From the NCBI GenBank assembly GCA_949357655.1, contig CASHTG010000005.1, forward strand, positions 868,001 to 932,000: DNA of 64,000 nt, given 5' to 3'. Each line of letters opens with the position of its first letter. The first letter of the stretch is position 1. The notes beneath the pieces were generated by a model, which was not told the DNA's origin, did not search any database, and saw nothing but the letters and a program-made list of their open reading frames with translations. This document shows positions 11,421 to 23,740 of the stretch, piece after piece. A program made the position numbers and the translations under genes. The stretch comes from Parascedosporium putredinis (Eukaryota; Ascomycota; Sordariomycetes; Microascales; Microascaceae).

Positions 11421-13187
11421 CGAGGTGAAATTGGCGCGGGTCAGCACTGTCGGGTTACACAACCCCGGGGGAAAACGGACGGCTGGGGGTTCTGAAAGTT
11501 GCGGTGCAAGACGTAAGCCTGTGAGACTTGGTGGAGTGTTCCCTTTTCTGATGATGGCTAGCAACGGAAGAAATAGAGAAAGTAGAAAAGACATGGGTAT
11601 CTTGCCGTCCAACCACCGCTCGAAAATTGCCGTTATGAAAGTGATTGCAAAACTAATTTGCCTGAGGCTGACTGTATACATGTACTGGTCAATATATTGC
11701 CGCGAGGTGCCAATCACCCGTGATCGGATATAAACGGTTCTCTGCGGCTCGTAGGACCCAGACGCTGCGTAGTGGTAGTTAGCATTCTTTCCGCAGTGTG
11801 AGCAAAAGTCTTGGACGGCTGATTTAGACATAGCCTAAGAAGTAAAGAGTTCTGTAACTCCACAGCCATGAAGAAGCAGGTGTCTTCAAAGAGGAGTAAG
11901 TGGCAGGGTGGTACGAGCAAGCACCGATGCTGACGCTGATGCCTCGGTTGGACGTAGTATATTGGATGTGCCTAAATAGCGTTTTACAAAACACTCACTC
12001 AATGTGTAATGATAATTGATCACTCTACTCATATCAAGCAGGGATCAACGTTTGGCGGGTGTGAGAAGCGGCAGGCATCGCCTAGGCTTAAAGAGCCCAG
12101 GTAAAAATATCCAACATGGGAGTTCTGATGTTTGCAAAGCACATAAAATGACAAGGCTCGGTCCCTTTGATTTAGACAGTTTTTGGCTAGAAGAGCCGGG
12201 CCCGGTCCGGAAAGGTAGGTAAACCAACCTTGCGCTTGTCCCACACGCATATCCGATTAAACGTGTCGAGGTACTCGAAATGCTTGCTAGGGACTAGCGT
12301 CAAGCCCACTCCTACATGAGTAGTGGCTACAAAGTCAACTACCAGCTATCTAATCCGGCAGCCCGGGTTGCTACCGGACGCCGCCTCCTCTTTGCGCCCA
12401 TCATTTCCGCCGTCCATTCGGGACCGGGCTTGCCGGGGCCGGGGCTCCCATATTGTCCACGGGCTCTAGATCTTCCTTCTCCACTACCTCGGTAGACCCC
12501 GAGACGCTGGGTTCAGATGATTTATCTTCATGTATCTCCTCCCTCGGAAACCAAAGATGGTGCGCAATATTTCGCATCGGTGCTTTAGCTGAGAATAAGT
12601 GGATTTTCAACCACTCCATACCCGCTCGACGGGGTTTCAATAGAGCCGCAAGAAGAGCCAAATGGCGGTCGCACAGCTGCTAAATTATCTCTGGCCTGAT
12701 GACGGGCCAACCAATTTTCAAGCCACAAAACCACTACCTCGAGTAGAGATGTCATTAAAAGGAGCTGGTTGGTTTCGTTTAAACCCCCGGATGCCAAGCG
12801 CGCTGAGCTTCGCCAAGTCTTGGCACGAATGCACAGCACCTGATATCAACTCAATTCTCTGTGAAGCAGTCGGGGAAAACATAGTGTCGGAGTGCACAAC
12901 ACAGATACAGTTCAGCCACATGCCAATGCCAAGAATCCACCCCCGCCGTCATCGGTCAAATATTGAACCTCGTCTTACTCAAGCAGCTTCCAAATGCGAG
13001 ATAATCGAAGGCGATGAGGCCTAGCCCACAGCCTTTCCTCTTTGGGGAGCACGCAGCATCGCCAACTGTTATATATATATATACCCTCCAGTAGATTCTT
13101 GCATCCACGAACACAAAAGACTAGCAGTACTCGTGGCTAGTCCGTGACTCTTTTCGCTGCGAACACAAATCGAAGGATCCGTTCAAT
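11421..13187. other. Intergenic region with AT dinucleotide repeat
   Basis: About 1.8 kb without a supportable gene. A (TA)7 tract lies at 13070-13083, and the bases after it are the likely promoter of the GFA-domain gene. Minus-strand frames at 12401-12921 share no recognisable domain and are in three different frames, so any gene remnant there is unproven. Confidence 0.45.
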
Positions 13188-14325
13188 ATGGTGACTATCA
13201 ATCCATTAAAGACATATCGCGGCAACTGTCACTGCGGCGCCCTCGTTTACGAATTTCAGCTCCCCGAAATCAAATCCTTGACTGAATGCCCCTGCGGCTT
13301 CTGCTTCAAAAGGGGGTTCTCTCCGTCCCTGCCAACAAAGATCAGATCAAGTTCGTGAAGGGTGACGAGGGGGCACTCACAGCCTACAAGTTCTCCAGCG
13401 GACCATACTCACATTTGGTATGACCAGTTCAAACGGACCATCAATGGTTATAAACTGATCTGGGAATTATCACTGACATGTTGGTGTAGTTTTGCAGCAC
13501 CTGTGGAAGCCAGGTTTTGGGAAGAACCGAACAGTCGGGTTCAGCTAGCTATAGCCTCAATGTAAGACAAGCGAGACTTCCCACTCACTAGACCTTTAGC
13601 CGACAGGTTCTAACTCGTAGCTAGGCGCGATGTATCCAGGGCATCAACATTCGAGAACTAAAACAGACCATGTGAGTACCGCCTACTACTGTCGCCCGAA
13701 ACTAGGAGGAAGATATCTAACACCTTCTACCATACTAGTAAACCAGGAGAGTTGTGTACAGAAGGAGGCACGCCGCTCACAGAAACAGAACCGGAAGCTT
13801 CAACCGAGGTAGACGGGGCCAAGTGTTACAAGGGCAGCTGCCATTGCGGTGCCGTCACACTTAGCTTAACAAGCAAGCCCATTGACCACGACTACGCATC
13901 TGAAGAGACCCCAGGGCCTCTCGAATGCAGTTGCAGTATCTGCGTGAGGGCAAGTTACACAAGGCCCCAAATCTTTAGAGCAGAATGTTGCTAACCACCA
14001 GCCATAGAACGGGAATATATTCCTTTACATCATGAAGGACCAACTGCAGCTCCAAGGACAGGAGAATCTTATGCCCTACGCCTTTGGATATAAGCTGCTC
14101 TCCAAACCCTTTTGCAAGGTCTGCGGCGTGAACCCCGTCAGTGACTGGTTGGACATCTCTCCGGAGGCGCTGAGCGCCGTGCCTGAAGAGACGCGAGCGT
14201 ACCGCGATTCAGTCTTGGATTTCCTTGCTGTGAATCTGAGGACGATAGACGGATTGAGCGTCAACAAATTGGATCTCGCCCAAGTGGATGGCGCCAACAA
14301 CGGGCTGGCCTATGCAAATCCCTGA
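13188..14325 (+). CDS. Tandem GFA/CENP-V domain protein with a GC-AG intron
   Basis: The protein carries two glutathione-dependent formaldehyde-activating (GFA/CENP-V, Mss4-like) zinc folds. Domain 1 has YRGNCHCGALVYEF, then a CxxC pair (CPCGFCF) and FCSTCGSQVLG. Domain 2 has YKGSCHCGAVTLSL, ECSCSICVR and FCKVCGVNPVS. The cysteines match the zinc ligands of the family (CxCG, CxxC, CxxCG). Exons are 13188-13417, 13490-13561, 13625-13671, 13739-13949 and 14008-14325. The fourth intron (13950-14007) starts AGG|GCAAGT, a consensus GC donor, and only this choice keeps the VRNG junction of the domain. A frame break at 13312-13316 (GGGGG) needs one more G. Biochemical function is unknown: few members are shown to act on formaldehyde. 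Confidence 0.82.
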
Positions 14326-14550
14326 GGAAAAAAACGAGATTATAATTTTACATCAAACATTCTATCTCACCTTGACACTGGAGAGGTTAGTCGCTGGAGA
14401 AATTCTGAAGCACTCAAGAAGGCATATGTATCTCTTCATCATTATCATTTGAAAATTCTACTCGATTAAATATATGTGACGAACAAGATAGATAGTATAT
14501 CCCTCACCAGCCTCAGATCGCGTCACCGTACCCTCACTCATTTCTCTAAA

Positions 14551-16388
14551 TCAGTCATATAGGCCAAGCTTCTCACCCACCACAGTCCTGTAAATCTCAT
14601 TGGGGTCAAAGTCCTCGCGGACAACCTTGAACCGGCGAAGGTGCTATGGTGTATGGTCAGCTTATGCAAACTAATAGCAGGCGCCAAGCCAGGATTCATT
14701 GGCTTTCGGCAACGTCCGATAACTTACGTTGGGGTCGATATTCTTAGCAGAGCGCTCAAAGATCTCGCGGGTATTCTTGGTCCAGTGCGGGCGGCAGGGG
14801 AACTCATCAATCAAGACCTTGGCAAGGTTGTGGTCTAGTATGTGCCAAAACCCCGGTTAGTGATCTGTTCTTTCTCTTGGTCCATCACAGGTAGGAGGGT
14901 TGGGTCAGGTATACTTACAGAACGGCTCATTATACCGGAGACCATCGCCCACAGTGGGCTTGTAGCTAGGAAGTCAAACATGATGGCACCCCGGGACCAG
15001 TCCGCGCCGTTGGTGGTGTTAAAGGTGACCTGGCCGAGGAAATCGTAATAAGGTCGGCCAAACTTGATGTTGATACCGCTCCTATACGTCGACGTCATGA
15101 TGCGCAGCTTCTTAGCCTCGTCGTCGAAGAGCTGGCGCACGCGGCGCAGCATATCGTTGGCGCGGGTCATGGGGAAGGCCAGCTCGAGGGTGTAGGCGCG
15201 CAGGCCGTACTCCCAGTTGGGCCGCTGGTCCGGGTACAGACCGCCGATGAGCACGTCGTAGTTCCAGCCGTACACGGGCCATTTCTCGAGGGCCTTTTGC
15301 GTCGTCTTCTCACGGAAGTTGGGCTTCTCCCACTGCGAGAAGAAGATTTCCTCGGCGATGAAGTTGGACGTGGGTAGGTACTTGCCGCTGTCGAGGAGGG
15401 TCTTGGCGGCGAAGGCCTCGAGTTCCGTGACGGAGAAGGTGTTCTGGAAGCCCTGCTGGTCGCTGGTGCTCTCGGGGACTTCGTCGTAGTAGCGCCAGTG
15501 GAACTTTTCTTGTATGGCCACCACTAATCAACGTACTGTTAGCGAAGTCTCACACACCATGGGCGGGTAGGTTATTGGCGAGGAGCGGCATCTTACCCAT
15601 AGATTCGCAGTCGCGTACGGCTTGATCAGTTTTTCAATGTCTCCGTTGAGCACATCTGCTTCCTCAAGTCTAGTCACCCATCATGTTAATATCAGGTTCT
15701 CTAAATTGGGCTTAGGAAACGAGGAGAAAAAGGAAAAAACAAGTTTTTCTTACGTCTTCTGATCGGCGTAGACCTTGAAATCCGGATAGATCTTGAACTT
15801 GATGCGAGCAATGACGCCCAGCAAGCCGAGCGAGGTAGAGGCAGCAAGCCACTCATCATCGTCATTATTGCGAACAACGCGACGAATCTCACCATGGCCA
15901 TCAATAATATCCATCTCCAACACGCCCGCCGCAACCATGGAATCCTCGCGGATCGACGAGCGATGCGCGCCCATGGCTACGGACCCCGCGAGCGTAATGT
16001 TCCAGTTGACGAGGGTGTAGCCCACCGAAGCCCCGCGCTCGTGCAGCCACTCCGCCAGCTGAATAAACGTGACGCCGGCCTCGAACCACACGGACCCGCC
16101 CTCCAGATCGAGGTCCCAGATGTGGTTCACGTTCTCGGTGCGCACGATGATGGTGTTGGGGTCGTCGGAGCACATGGTGTCGTACCACATGTGGCCCAAC
16201 CCGGACGCGCGCACCTTTTGGCCCGCCGCGATTGCGCCCCGGACGAGGCTCTGCATCTCGTCGACGGAGCGGGGCTCGTGCACGGCGGCGACTTCGTTGC
16301 AGGCCGGAAATCCGGGGCCGTCGTACGTGTTGTACGGCCCGGCCGCCGCGAGGGCGGCGAGGCCGAGGAGGATGCCGCGCGAGAGCAT
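14551..16388 (-). CDS. Secreted FAD-linked sugar-lactone oxidase (FAD_binding_4 + ALO domain)
   Basis: This resembles L-gulonolactone/D-arabinono-1,4-lactone oxidases, FAD enzymes of the VAO fold that oxidise sugar lactones and release H2O2. From ATG 16388 the protein begins with a signal-peptide-like MLSRGILLGLAALAAAG; an ATG 7 codons upstream (16409) is possible. The FAD domain includes SVDEMQSLVRGAIAAGQKV, RASGLGHMW and LAGSVAMGAHRSSIREDSM. The ALO part includes YYDEVPES and ends with the conserved RPHW motif and RRFKVVREDFDPNEIY. Exons on the plus strand are 14551-14643, 14728-14834, 14919-15523, 15597-15669 and 15754-16388. Breaks at 15505-15508 (TTTT) and 14969-14970 (GG) each need one base. 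Secretion would distinguish it from mitochondrial ALO1. Confidence 0.83.
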
Positions 16389-17990
16389 GCTAGGGCGGCA
16401 ACCTTGCAAACAAATCTACCCGAGAGGAAACAAAAAGAATCCCAGAAAGGGTGAGAGGTAGACAGGCGGTTGGGAAGATCTAAGGACTTGGGGAGGAAAT
16501 TCCGACAAGACGCGCAAGTCTGCGATGGGCCCTGGCTTCAGGAAACACAAGCGACAGAGGAAGGGATTGTGTGGGGCGCGCGAGCGCGTTATATCATCGG
16601 GCCAGACACAAGGAAGCACCGGAGGACCAGAACCGGGTCCGACACGTACGGGTAGGTTGGATGCCGCGGATGAGACCTTTCGTCACTCCCGTTTCCATGT
16701 GATTATCTACTCTCACCTATCTGTCAATCAACGCCATCCATCCAACCCTGCCGCCCAGAGTACATGGATCGTAACCACTTGACCGGCCGGCTCGTAGCAT
16801 TTACGCGAGAAGAAAGAAGACAAAAAACGGCCGAATGGAGTAAATGAGCGACCAATGCGACTAATCGCCAGCGTGCGCCAAGAGGCGACACACGCTTGGA
16901 GAAAAGGGGAGGACATGTCCACCCGATGTAACACCCCGCATGGCGACTGGTGAAATCACCTTGAGCCTGGGGTGAGCGACGAGAGCCATACGACAGGACC
17001 ATCCGACCTGTACTAAGGGAAATTTGGCAGCCCTCAAGCTCTCTTCTTGGTCCGGCTCCCCTTTTTCTCCCCAGTGAAATAGGGAGCGGCGTGTGTGCAG
17101 GGTCACGCTTGGGACCTTGGGGCAGGTGATTGGCGATGGTGATTGGTGCGGACCACACCTATAATGCCATTCAAATATATCCGCCGCTGAATGGTTGGCT
17201 ACGGTTGAGGAATGGAGGGGTTGGACCTGCGCGCCTGTATTCTTTGGGTGCCGAAGGATGGCTCGAGCTGCTCGATCTAGATCGAAGTCCGCAAAGGGTT
17301 ACATACGTTGGATTTGTTCAGGTCGGTGCGCCCATCGCCACCCAAGGATTATATGTACGTAAAGCAAGGCATTATGTATGTAGGACTTGGTGAATCACTC
17401 ACCTATGCCTCGAATAATGGTTATTGTTATTTCGATGTTATTTCGATGTGCTTTTGATGGCCCGGTGGAAATTTTGAGCACGACCATTTATCCCAAGGGT
17501 CTGTCTTCGGATGGCATCATGTGAGTCAAGGCGGTGCAACAGACCAACGAGTTCACAAATTGTGAGACAAGTTTCTTTCTTGCGGGAATATGAATAAGCA
17601 TTCCAGATAATTTCTCGCCTAAGATAATCAATCATATTAGTTCATGGATAGCGATGCTGGGATGAAAGTTGGTAGAGATAATCAGGGCTAGTCCTGATAA
17701 TTGGATGCGAGAAGAAAAGAAACAAAAACCGACCTAGATCTTCAAATCATTCCCGCCATCTTCAACATCTACAAGATGCTTGATATCTTTGAAATCCAGA
17801 TTAAGCGCGGTTTTATCACATGCCACATCGTGTTCGGACGGAAAAGAGGGGAAAAGAGGTATATATATTAACAAAGATATTAGTGATTAAAGGAAGGGAA
17901 GGTAGCTAGAGAGTCTGCAAATGTTAGATGGCGAAATCCAAACTTAGACGCGAAGCGACCATGTCGCTAATGCGATATCCTTGCTATCCA
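16389..17990. other. Intergenic region
   Basis: About 1.6 kb with no recognisable gene. It spans the promoter of the FAD oxidase (right part transcribed away to the left) and the 3' side of the small secreted-protein gene. Frames up to 144 residues in both directions have no domain content. Confidence 0.45.
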
Positions 17991-18554
17991 TCACGATTCA
18001 ACAGCAGGCGCGGGAGGTCCGAGGCAAATATCGGCCCCCGCCACATCTCGACCATACGTCTTCTTCCACCGATCCACGTAAACTGTGCCCGTAAGCGAGT
18101 TTTGGCAAGCGACATCAATGATGCCAGACGCCTCCTCGTACTCCTTGGTCCAGCACCGGTTTGTAAAGGAGTCCCAGTTACACATGTATGCCATGGCGCT
18201 TCCGTACGTAATCACGACGGCCTGGTTGACGGGGTACTGCGTGTCCTTTGGCAAATACCACCAAACTGGGTCTTGGCGACGTCGAAATCCTCGCGGTTGA
18301 GGTACGTCTCGCCGCAAAAGGGTTCCGGGTTCGGGAGGGGCTTCGGGTCCTCCTCCTGGCGAGTGGAGAGGAGGACGGGGACTCGCCGCGGGGGTCAGGT
18401 ATTTTAGGAGCTGCGGCTCGTTGATGATGCTGCCGGACTCGGGGTCGAAATCGAAGAGGTACACGCCATCGGGGAGGCCCTGGGGCACGACGAACCCGCG
18501 TGTGCCAGCGACGGCGAGGAGGAGGGAAAGGCAGGATGATAATTGGTGCCTCAT
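17991..18554 (-). CDS. Small secreted protein, effector-like, unknown function
   Basis: I do not recognise a family. Starting at 18554 the protein opens with a signal peptide (MRHQLSSCLSLLLAVAGTRG) and is about 185 residues long. The mature part has a C-terminal half with NWDSFTNRCWTKEYEEASG, VDVACQNSL-like spacing and a last cysteine near the end, giving an even-looking cysteine set. In the middle, another frame gives NPEPFCGETYLNREDFDVAK, far more protein-like than the current frame there, so two compensating length errors probably lie between about 18250 and 18390. It is a stand-alone gene with no introns seen. Small cysteine-containing secreted proteins of this sort are common among fungal effectors, but nothing here proves that role. 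Confidence 0.6.
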   Translation of the reverse strand: MRHQLSSCLSLLLAVAGTRGFVVPQGLPDGVYLFDFDPESGSIINEPQLLKYLTPAASPRPPLHSPGGGPEAPPEPGTLLRRDVPQPRGFRRRQDPVWWYLPKDTQYPVNQAVVITYGSAMAYMCNWDSFTNRCWTKEYEEASGIIDVACQNSLTGTVYVDRWKKTYGRDVAGADICLGPPAPAVES

Positions 18555-19964
18555 GATGGGTGGATTAGTGTGTGGTGCGCAGGATATGGATATCACTCGC
18601 TATCCGTGAGATCGTCAAATGGAAATGGCCCTGTTAGAGAAGAGAGGGCTTATGGGAATGGCCTAGATCTTATGTAGGCTGAAGAAACAACAATGAAGAA
18701 ACAAGCCAAGAAGACTAGGGGCTGATGCGCCCTCGGAGCCGGCGGGATCCGGCGTGCTATTAATACCTCTGCCACTGCCCAAATCCTGGCTTTCGGGGTT
18801 TCTTTTCTTGGTATCTCTCTTCCAGGGATACCTCGACAGCGGGATATCCTTAAGCGGCACTCGATGGCTTTCTGACGTGTGCAGCGCTCTCTAGCGGCTT
18901 CGTGGGAGCTTTATCCATAGTAGTTGGGCTCCGCTCCTAGCCGGTGGATAGGGAAATCGCGTTGTCCATATCCAAAAATGGAAACACATCAATACAAGTA
19001 GAGTAGATATTTATCGATGCCCATCGCCTATTCCTTCTCTGAGCGAGAGCAACTGGCTATAGCGGAGGGCGGGTGGCAGATTTATCCGTCGTTGGGCCAA
19101 TGGCGTCAGACGGTTGCCGTTGACCTCGTTTGAACGTTGCCCTGTCCCAACGCGCCGGGGACCGAGGCTAATTAAATGCAATATCTGCCGTCGCCTCATT
19201 GCATCGGCTCCGCTGCAGGATGCGCGCTGTTCTCGGGAGATATTTTGTCTGCCGAGTGAAGCTCCTGATTCTTGCAGCGGTATCCTTGCTAGGGTCTCCG
19301 GAGGTGGAAGAAATCACAAGATAATTCTTTTGATATCAATGTTTTCCAATAGTTTTTCAAGTTGCAACCACTTATCGCCTCTTGAGTCTGGACGCCCAAT
19401 GGCCGTGAATTCACTTTGGTCCGAGATATGGTCCTGGCTTTGAATGACTGTGAAGTGGTTAGAGGCCCATTTACGATATCACCTTGGAATCAAGCGTAAT
19501 GCTTCTGAGTAATCACTCAGTGGGCACCCACCTCGTTTCTCAATGGTAATTGATGGAGGTCGAACCTCCAACTGGGGCTGCAGCTCAGAATGTGGCTGGT
19601 GGCTGGCCGCAAAAGGGCGTCTGCCCCGCCCCCACTAAAACCCAACTGCGAGGGCCCATTTTCAATTATCTCCGGCAAATCGCTGCAACAGGGTCCCATC
19701 GATCAATTTAATCGTCACCGCCAAAAACGCGTCCAAGCTTCTTCAGCCACAACCATCAAACTTCAACCTCACGCAGAGGCGGCCCATCCCCGTTCCTTGG
19801 TATCGATACGGACTCAAGTTACTCCACGCCCAAGGTTGGGGGAATAGGACCATTCGGAAAATAAAAAACCGGAGGGGACAAGGGTCAAGAAGTCGTCGCC
19901 CGCCTTTCATCCACGGACACGGACGCACATTGTTGAAGGACGCACCAACCAAACAGTGTTCGCC
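18555..19964. other. Divergent intergenic region
   Basis: About 1.4 kb between the secreted-protein gene (minus) and the 2OG oxygenase gene (plus), so it should contain both promoters. It holds one CTCCGGAG palindrome near 19296. I see no gene in it. Confidence 0.45.
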
Positions 19965-22900
19965 ATGGATTTCGACCCTCTTCATCTCCTCGCTTTGATG
20001 GCGGGGACAATATGGAAGATGAGGAGGACGACGGGTTCGAGACCTTTTCAAGCGACGAAGACATGGATCCTGAATTTGACGAGCAAGACTCGGTCTCGGA
20101 AGCTCTAGACGAGGATTCGGATTCACTGGATGAAGAAAACGACGACCCACCGATGTCGGTAGAGCAGTGGAAGGCCAATCTAAAAGCATGTCTCGACGGA
20201 GCTCCCGTCTCGAACGAGTTCCAAGTTGGTCTTGAGCGGTCTACTTATCCCAATCCGGGCCTGGAGATCCTGGATTCGAGCGAGCAGTGGCATGGTCCTC
20301 TCCCGCTCCCGCCAACTGCCCGGGACGTGCGCGAGCTCAAAGACGCAATCTTAACGACCACGACTACGAGCCTCAAAGTTCCTCACACCCGCTTCCGGAT
20401 CACCAACCTGAAGTGGGAGGAATATCTCCACGAGGTCACTACGGAAGTCTGTGCCAAGTTGCAGCTTCCACCAGTCACGATGCAGCCGAGCTACCTGGCC
20501 CTCCAGGAAACGGAAGAATCCACAAAGGGGCGGATGTCTGGGCCACGGACGCCGCGCCCAATATCCTCGCCAACGTATTCCTTTGCCTCCCCTCCGAACA
20601 CACAGGCGGCCACGTGAACCTCTCTCGCGGGGATCGCGACGCCACCCTGTTTACCGGCAGGTATTCAAGTTCGGGCTCAAGGTGCTCGCCTGGCGCGCGG
20701 ACGCCAAGCACGAAGGCTTTCCCCTCACCTCGGGGACCCGCCTCGTCCTCTCGTACGCCTTGGTCCGAGCATGCCCGAGCAACCTCACCACCTCCGGCCA
20801 CGGGTCCCCGGCCGTCTTCCGGGATATCCGACACTCCGAGATCAACGACCTCCTGAAACGTTGGCCGGTCGAGGTAGACAAGGTGCTGTATCCTCTCGAG
20901 CACGACTATAGATGGGGCAACGATCGAATCCTGCCCGGCAATTTCCAGGGTCGCGACGACGCCTTGTTTCGGGCCTTGCGGTCCTTGCCGGAAATCTCCC
21001 GCAACTTCTATCTCCTCCTCGCCAAGGCTACCTGGAGCAGCATTGGCTCGGGCAGGAGGCCAATCCTTGCCCCCTGCGACCCCTTGGCGACAATTCTCAG
21101 CGCCCGCGGCTTTCCCGATCACGGCACAGAGCGCCGTGCCGATGAATGAGATTCTCGGCTCAAGGCCTGAACCAGAATCTACCGGTGATCCAGACTCACG
21201 TCCTTGGGGCCAGATCCACAATTTGCATCAGCAGGTTCGTCTCCTCCCCTCCGCCATTGCATCATTCTATTCAGCCTTCTTCCAAAAGAACAAAGAACAC
21301 AGAGGGTGGCCTCGTTCATGCGCACTTTCGGTTCCGCCATTCATGACACGTAACCTCTAACTGCAGTCCTTGTAGATGATAGTCATCATTCCCAAGGCGT
21401 GCCTCGTGGACTTAATGAAGCACCACGTCACGGGCCTCCGCCACATCGTCAAACTCGTGGGCACCGACTCGGAGAGAAACCCCAGTGACAGCGCCCTGCG
21501 GCAGGTCGCCCTGACTGTCTTGGAAGAAGTCGTCCAGTACGTCGAAAAGAACTGGAGAGGCCACCACCCCTCCACTCTGACCCAGGTCATGTTATGGGCG
21601 ATCAAGCTAGACGACGAAGAGCTTTTTCAGCGAACCATAAACGTCTATTCTGAGGCGGAGCTGCCACCCGGGCCCCTGGCCAACGCTGTCGCCGGCCTAA
21701 TGCGGAAACGAACAAAGACTGACGCAGAGCTTGATCCTGACTGGGATAAGTGGTAAGAAAAGCCTGACCAAGCTCCGGACTCTTTTTTGTTCCCCAGAGA
21801 TCCCCCTTTTCACTGTTTAGTACCATAGCAGCGCTAACCATTTCACTTTTCTTTTGTTTTCTTTGGAAACATTAGGTTCTGGTCTGTCTTGGAGGTTTTT
21901 GGCCTACGCGACTTTCCTGTACTGGACAGCATGTTCGACGAACGGAGGTTGGAGACGGCCGCTGATCTGCCCGACCTCGGGTCAATCGACGAGATAGTTC
22001 GTAATATTGATCCCCGGAAGTGCGAGAGTTGTATCAGCGGGCCGCGCCCTTCTGGTACTTTAGCTTTCTATGGGACCCAAATGCGCCTCGCGACCGGCTT
22101 CCTCGAGGGTACCCACCCCTCGTGAAACTCTTGTCAACTTCAATGTACGGCAGCGATACCGAATATATCTGCAAGAGGTAAGTACAAGGACAGGGAGGGG
22201 AGGGGGGTTCGCATCTCTCCGCTCTACGTTATTTTCTTCGTTATTCAATCTGGCCCTTTCCCTTTGCTCGCCTCACACGCACACAATGTTAACCTTACCT
22301 TGTACGCAGCATTCTTCCATGGGTCGGCCGGACGTTCGACGCTACGTGGATAGAGGCGCTACTACTCGCCCTGTTCGAAAGAGACGGCCATCCCGAATAT
22401 CCCGAATCCAAAAATTCTTCGGCGTGCTCCTCCGGGAGGCAGGCTCAAAGCTGGTGGTGGCCCTCGACGAAAGCGACTTTTACGAGTTCTCCGTCGAGCC
22501 CGAGTCCCTCAAGCACGCGCACATCGCCGTCCGCGGCGACGGCGACAAAGTCACCGTCCGAGGCGTCACGGAACTAGAAAATCACCTCTCCGTCATGAAC
22601 ATCGCCTACGAGTACCGGTTCCACGACACGGCCTCCCAGCTTCTCGCCGGCACCTTTGCCAACTACTGCCGCGCCAGCGCCAGCGCTCCAACCAAGTCAT
22701 GGAAGCCCTCCCGGACAGCGACTACTTCATCCGCGTCCTCGACCAGCTCCTCGAAGTCCTCGAGCGCCACACCGTCGACCCCGTACCCGCCCCCGTCGTC
22801 GAGTTCGTGCACCAAGTCTACATGCGCTGCTCCCTCCTCAGCCCCCGACTTTCCCGCAACCCCACTACGCCGGCTGGCGCTGCTCCCCGCGCTCCTGCTG

Positions 22901-23456
22901 GCGCCGCGCCACCTGCGACCTATGCCGCCAGATGGACCCCATCCTCGCCGACGAGTGGACGCGCCTGGGCTTCATCGACCTCACCTCCGTCGAGGACCGC
23001 GAGGACCGCGAGGGCCGAAAGGAGCGCTTCGAGCACGTCCGCTCCTGCCTCCCCGCCGGCCTGTTCAAGATTGACCACGTCCTCGTGCGCGGCTGCCACT
23101 ACGCCCGCGTGCGCAAGCTCCTCGTCGACCGCGCCACCGAGCTGCGCGTGCACCGCGAGGAGATGGCCGCCTTTGGGCGCCGCGCGGACCGCTACACGCG
23201 TCGTTACGTGCGCACGATTCTCGGCGCGGAAACGTTTGACAAGCTCAAGGCGAAGCTGGAATTTTCTCTGGGCCAGCGCGAGAGGCTGTACCGCGAGGAG
23301 GAGAGGGCGAGGGCTGCTGAGGATGAGCGTCGGCGCCGAGGTAGGGGGAACGAAGATGAGGGTTGGGTGATGGGGGATTGCTGTGTGCTGTGGACGTTTG
23401 GGGATTGCATGTCGTTATACCCGGCGAATGGTTTTCTCTTGGTTGAATGTGTCTAA
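19965..23456 (+). CDS. Large 2OG-Fe(II) oxygenase domain protein
   Basis: The protein of about 1,000 residues belongs to a fungal group with an N-terminal P4H-like 2-oxoglutarate/iron oxygenase domain and a long C-terminal region of unknown role. After an acidic start (EDEEDDGFETFSSDED) comes the oxygenase core: NVFLCLPSEHTGGHVNL, LAWRADAKHEGFPLTSGTR and LVLSYALV. The HE and SGTR segments match the iron-ligand and 2OG-binding positions of the family. Likely introns are 21236-21375, 21753-21875 and one from about 22176 to about 22309. The C-terminal half includes QVMEALPDSDYFIRVLDQL and CDLCRQMDPILADEWTRLG. Many frame breaks occur, for example at 19976-19978 (CCC) and 22410-22414 (A run). The segment at 20950-21235 cannot be resolved. 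The substrate is unknown. Confidence 0.72.
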
Positions 23457-23740
23457 ACAAAAGTAGGGGAGTTATTGTAGATTGCAAGAATCACCTTGAA
23501 GAGAGGCTGGCGTGCTTCGCGACATCGTAGTCGCCCTAATTGTGCGCTTACACAACCTAGCTGCGATATGGCTAGTTAGCCATTCAAATTTGATGGCCAG
23601 GAGAAGAAAAGGGAAGATGTGGGATATGTGGGGGCCCGGTCCATTCCCCTGAAGGATCATCATAAATCAAAAATCAAATAAGGGAGCCAAGAAGATTCGT
23701 TCACGGGTCAAGGAGAATTAAAAAAATACAAAAAGATTGA

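Noticed and set aside
12401..12921. Three minus-strand frames that might be exons or remains of one gene
   Set aside because: They lie in different frames without plausible splice sites linking them, and none gives a recognisable domain.
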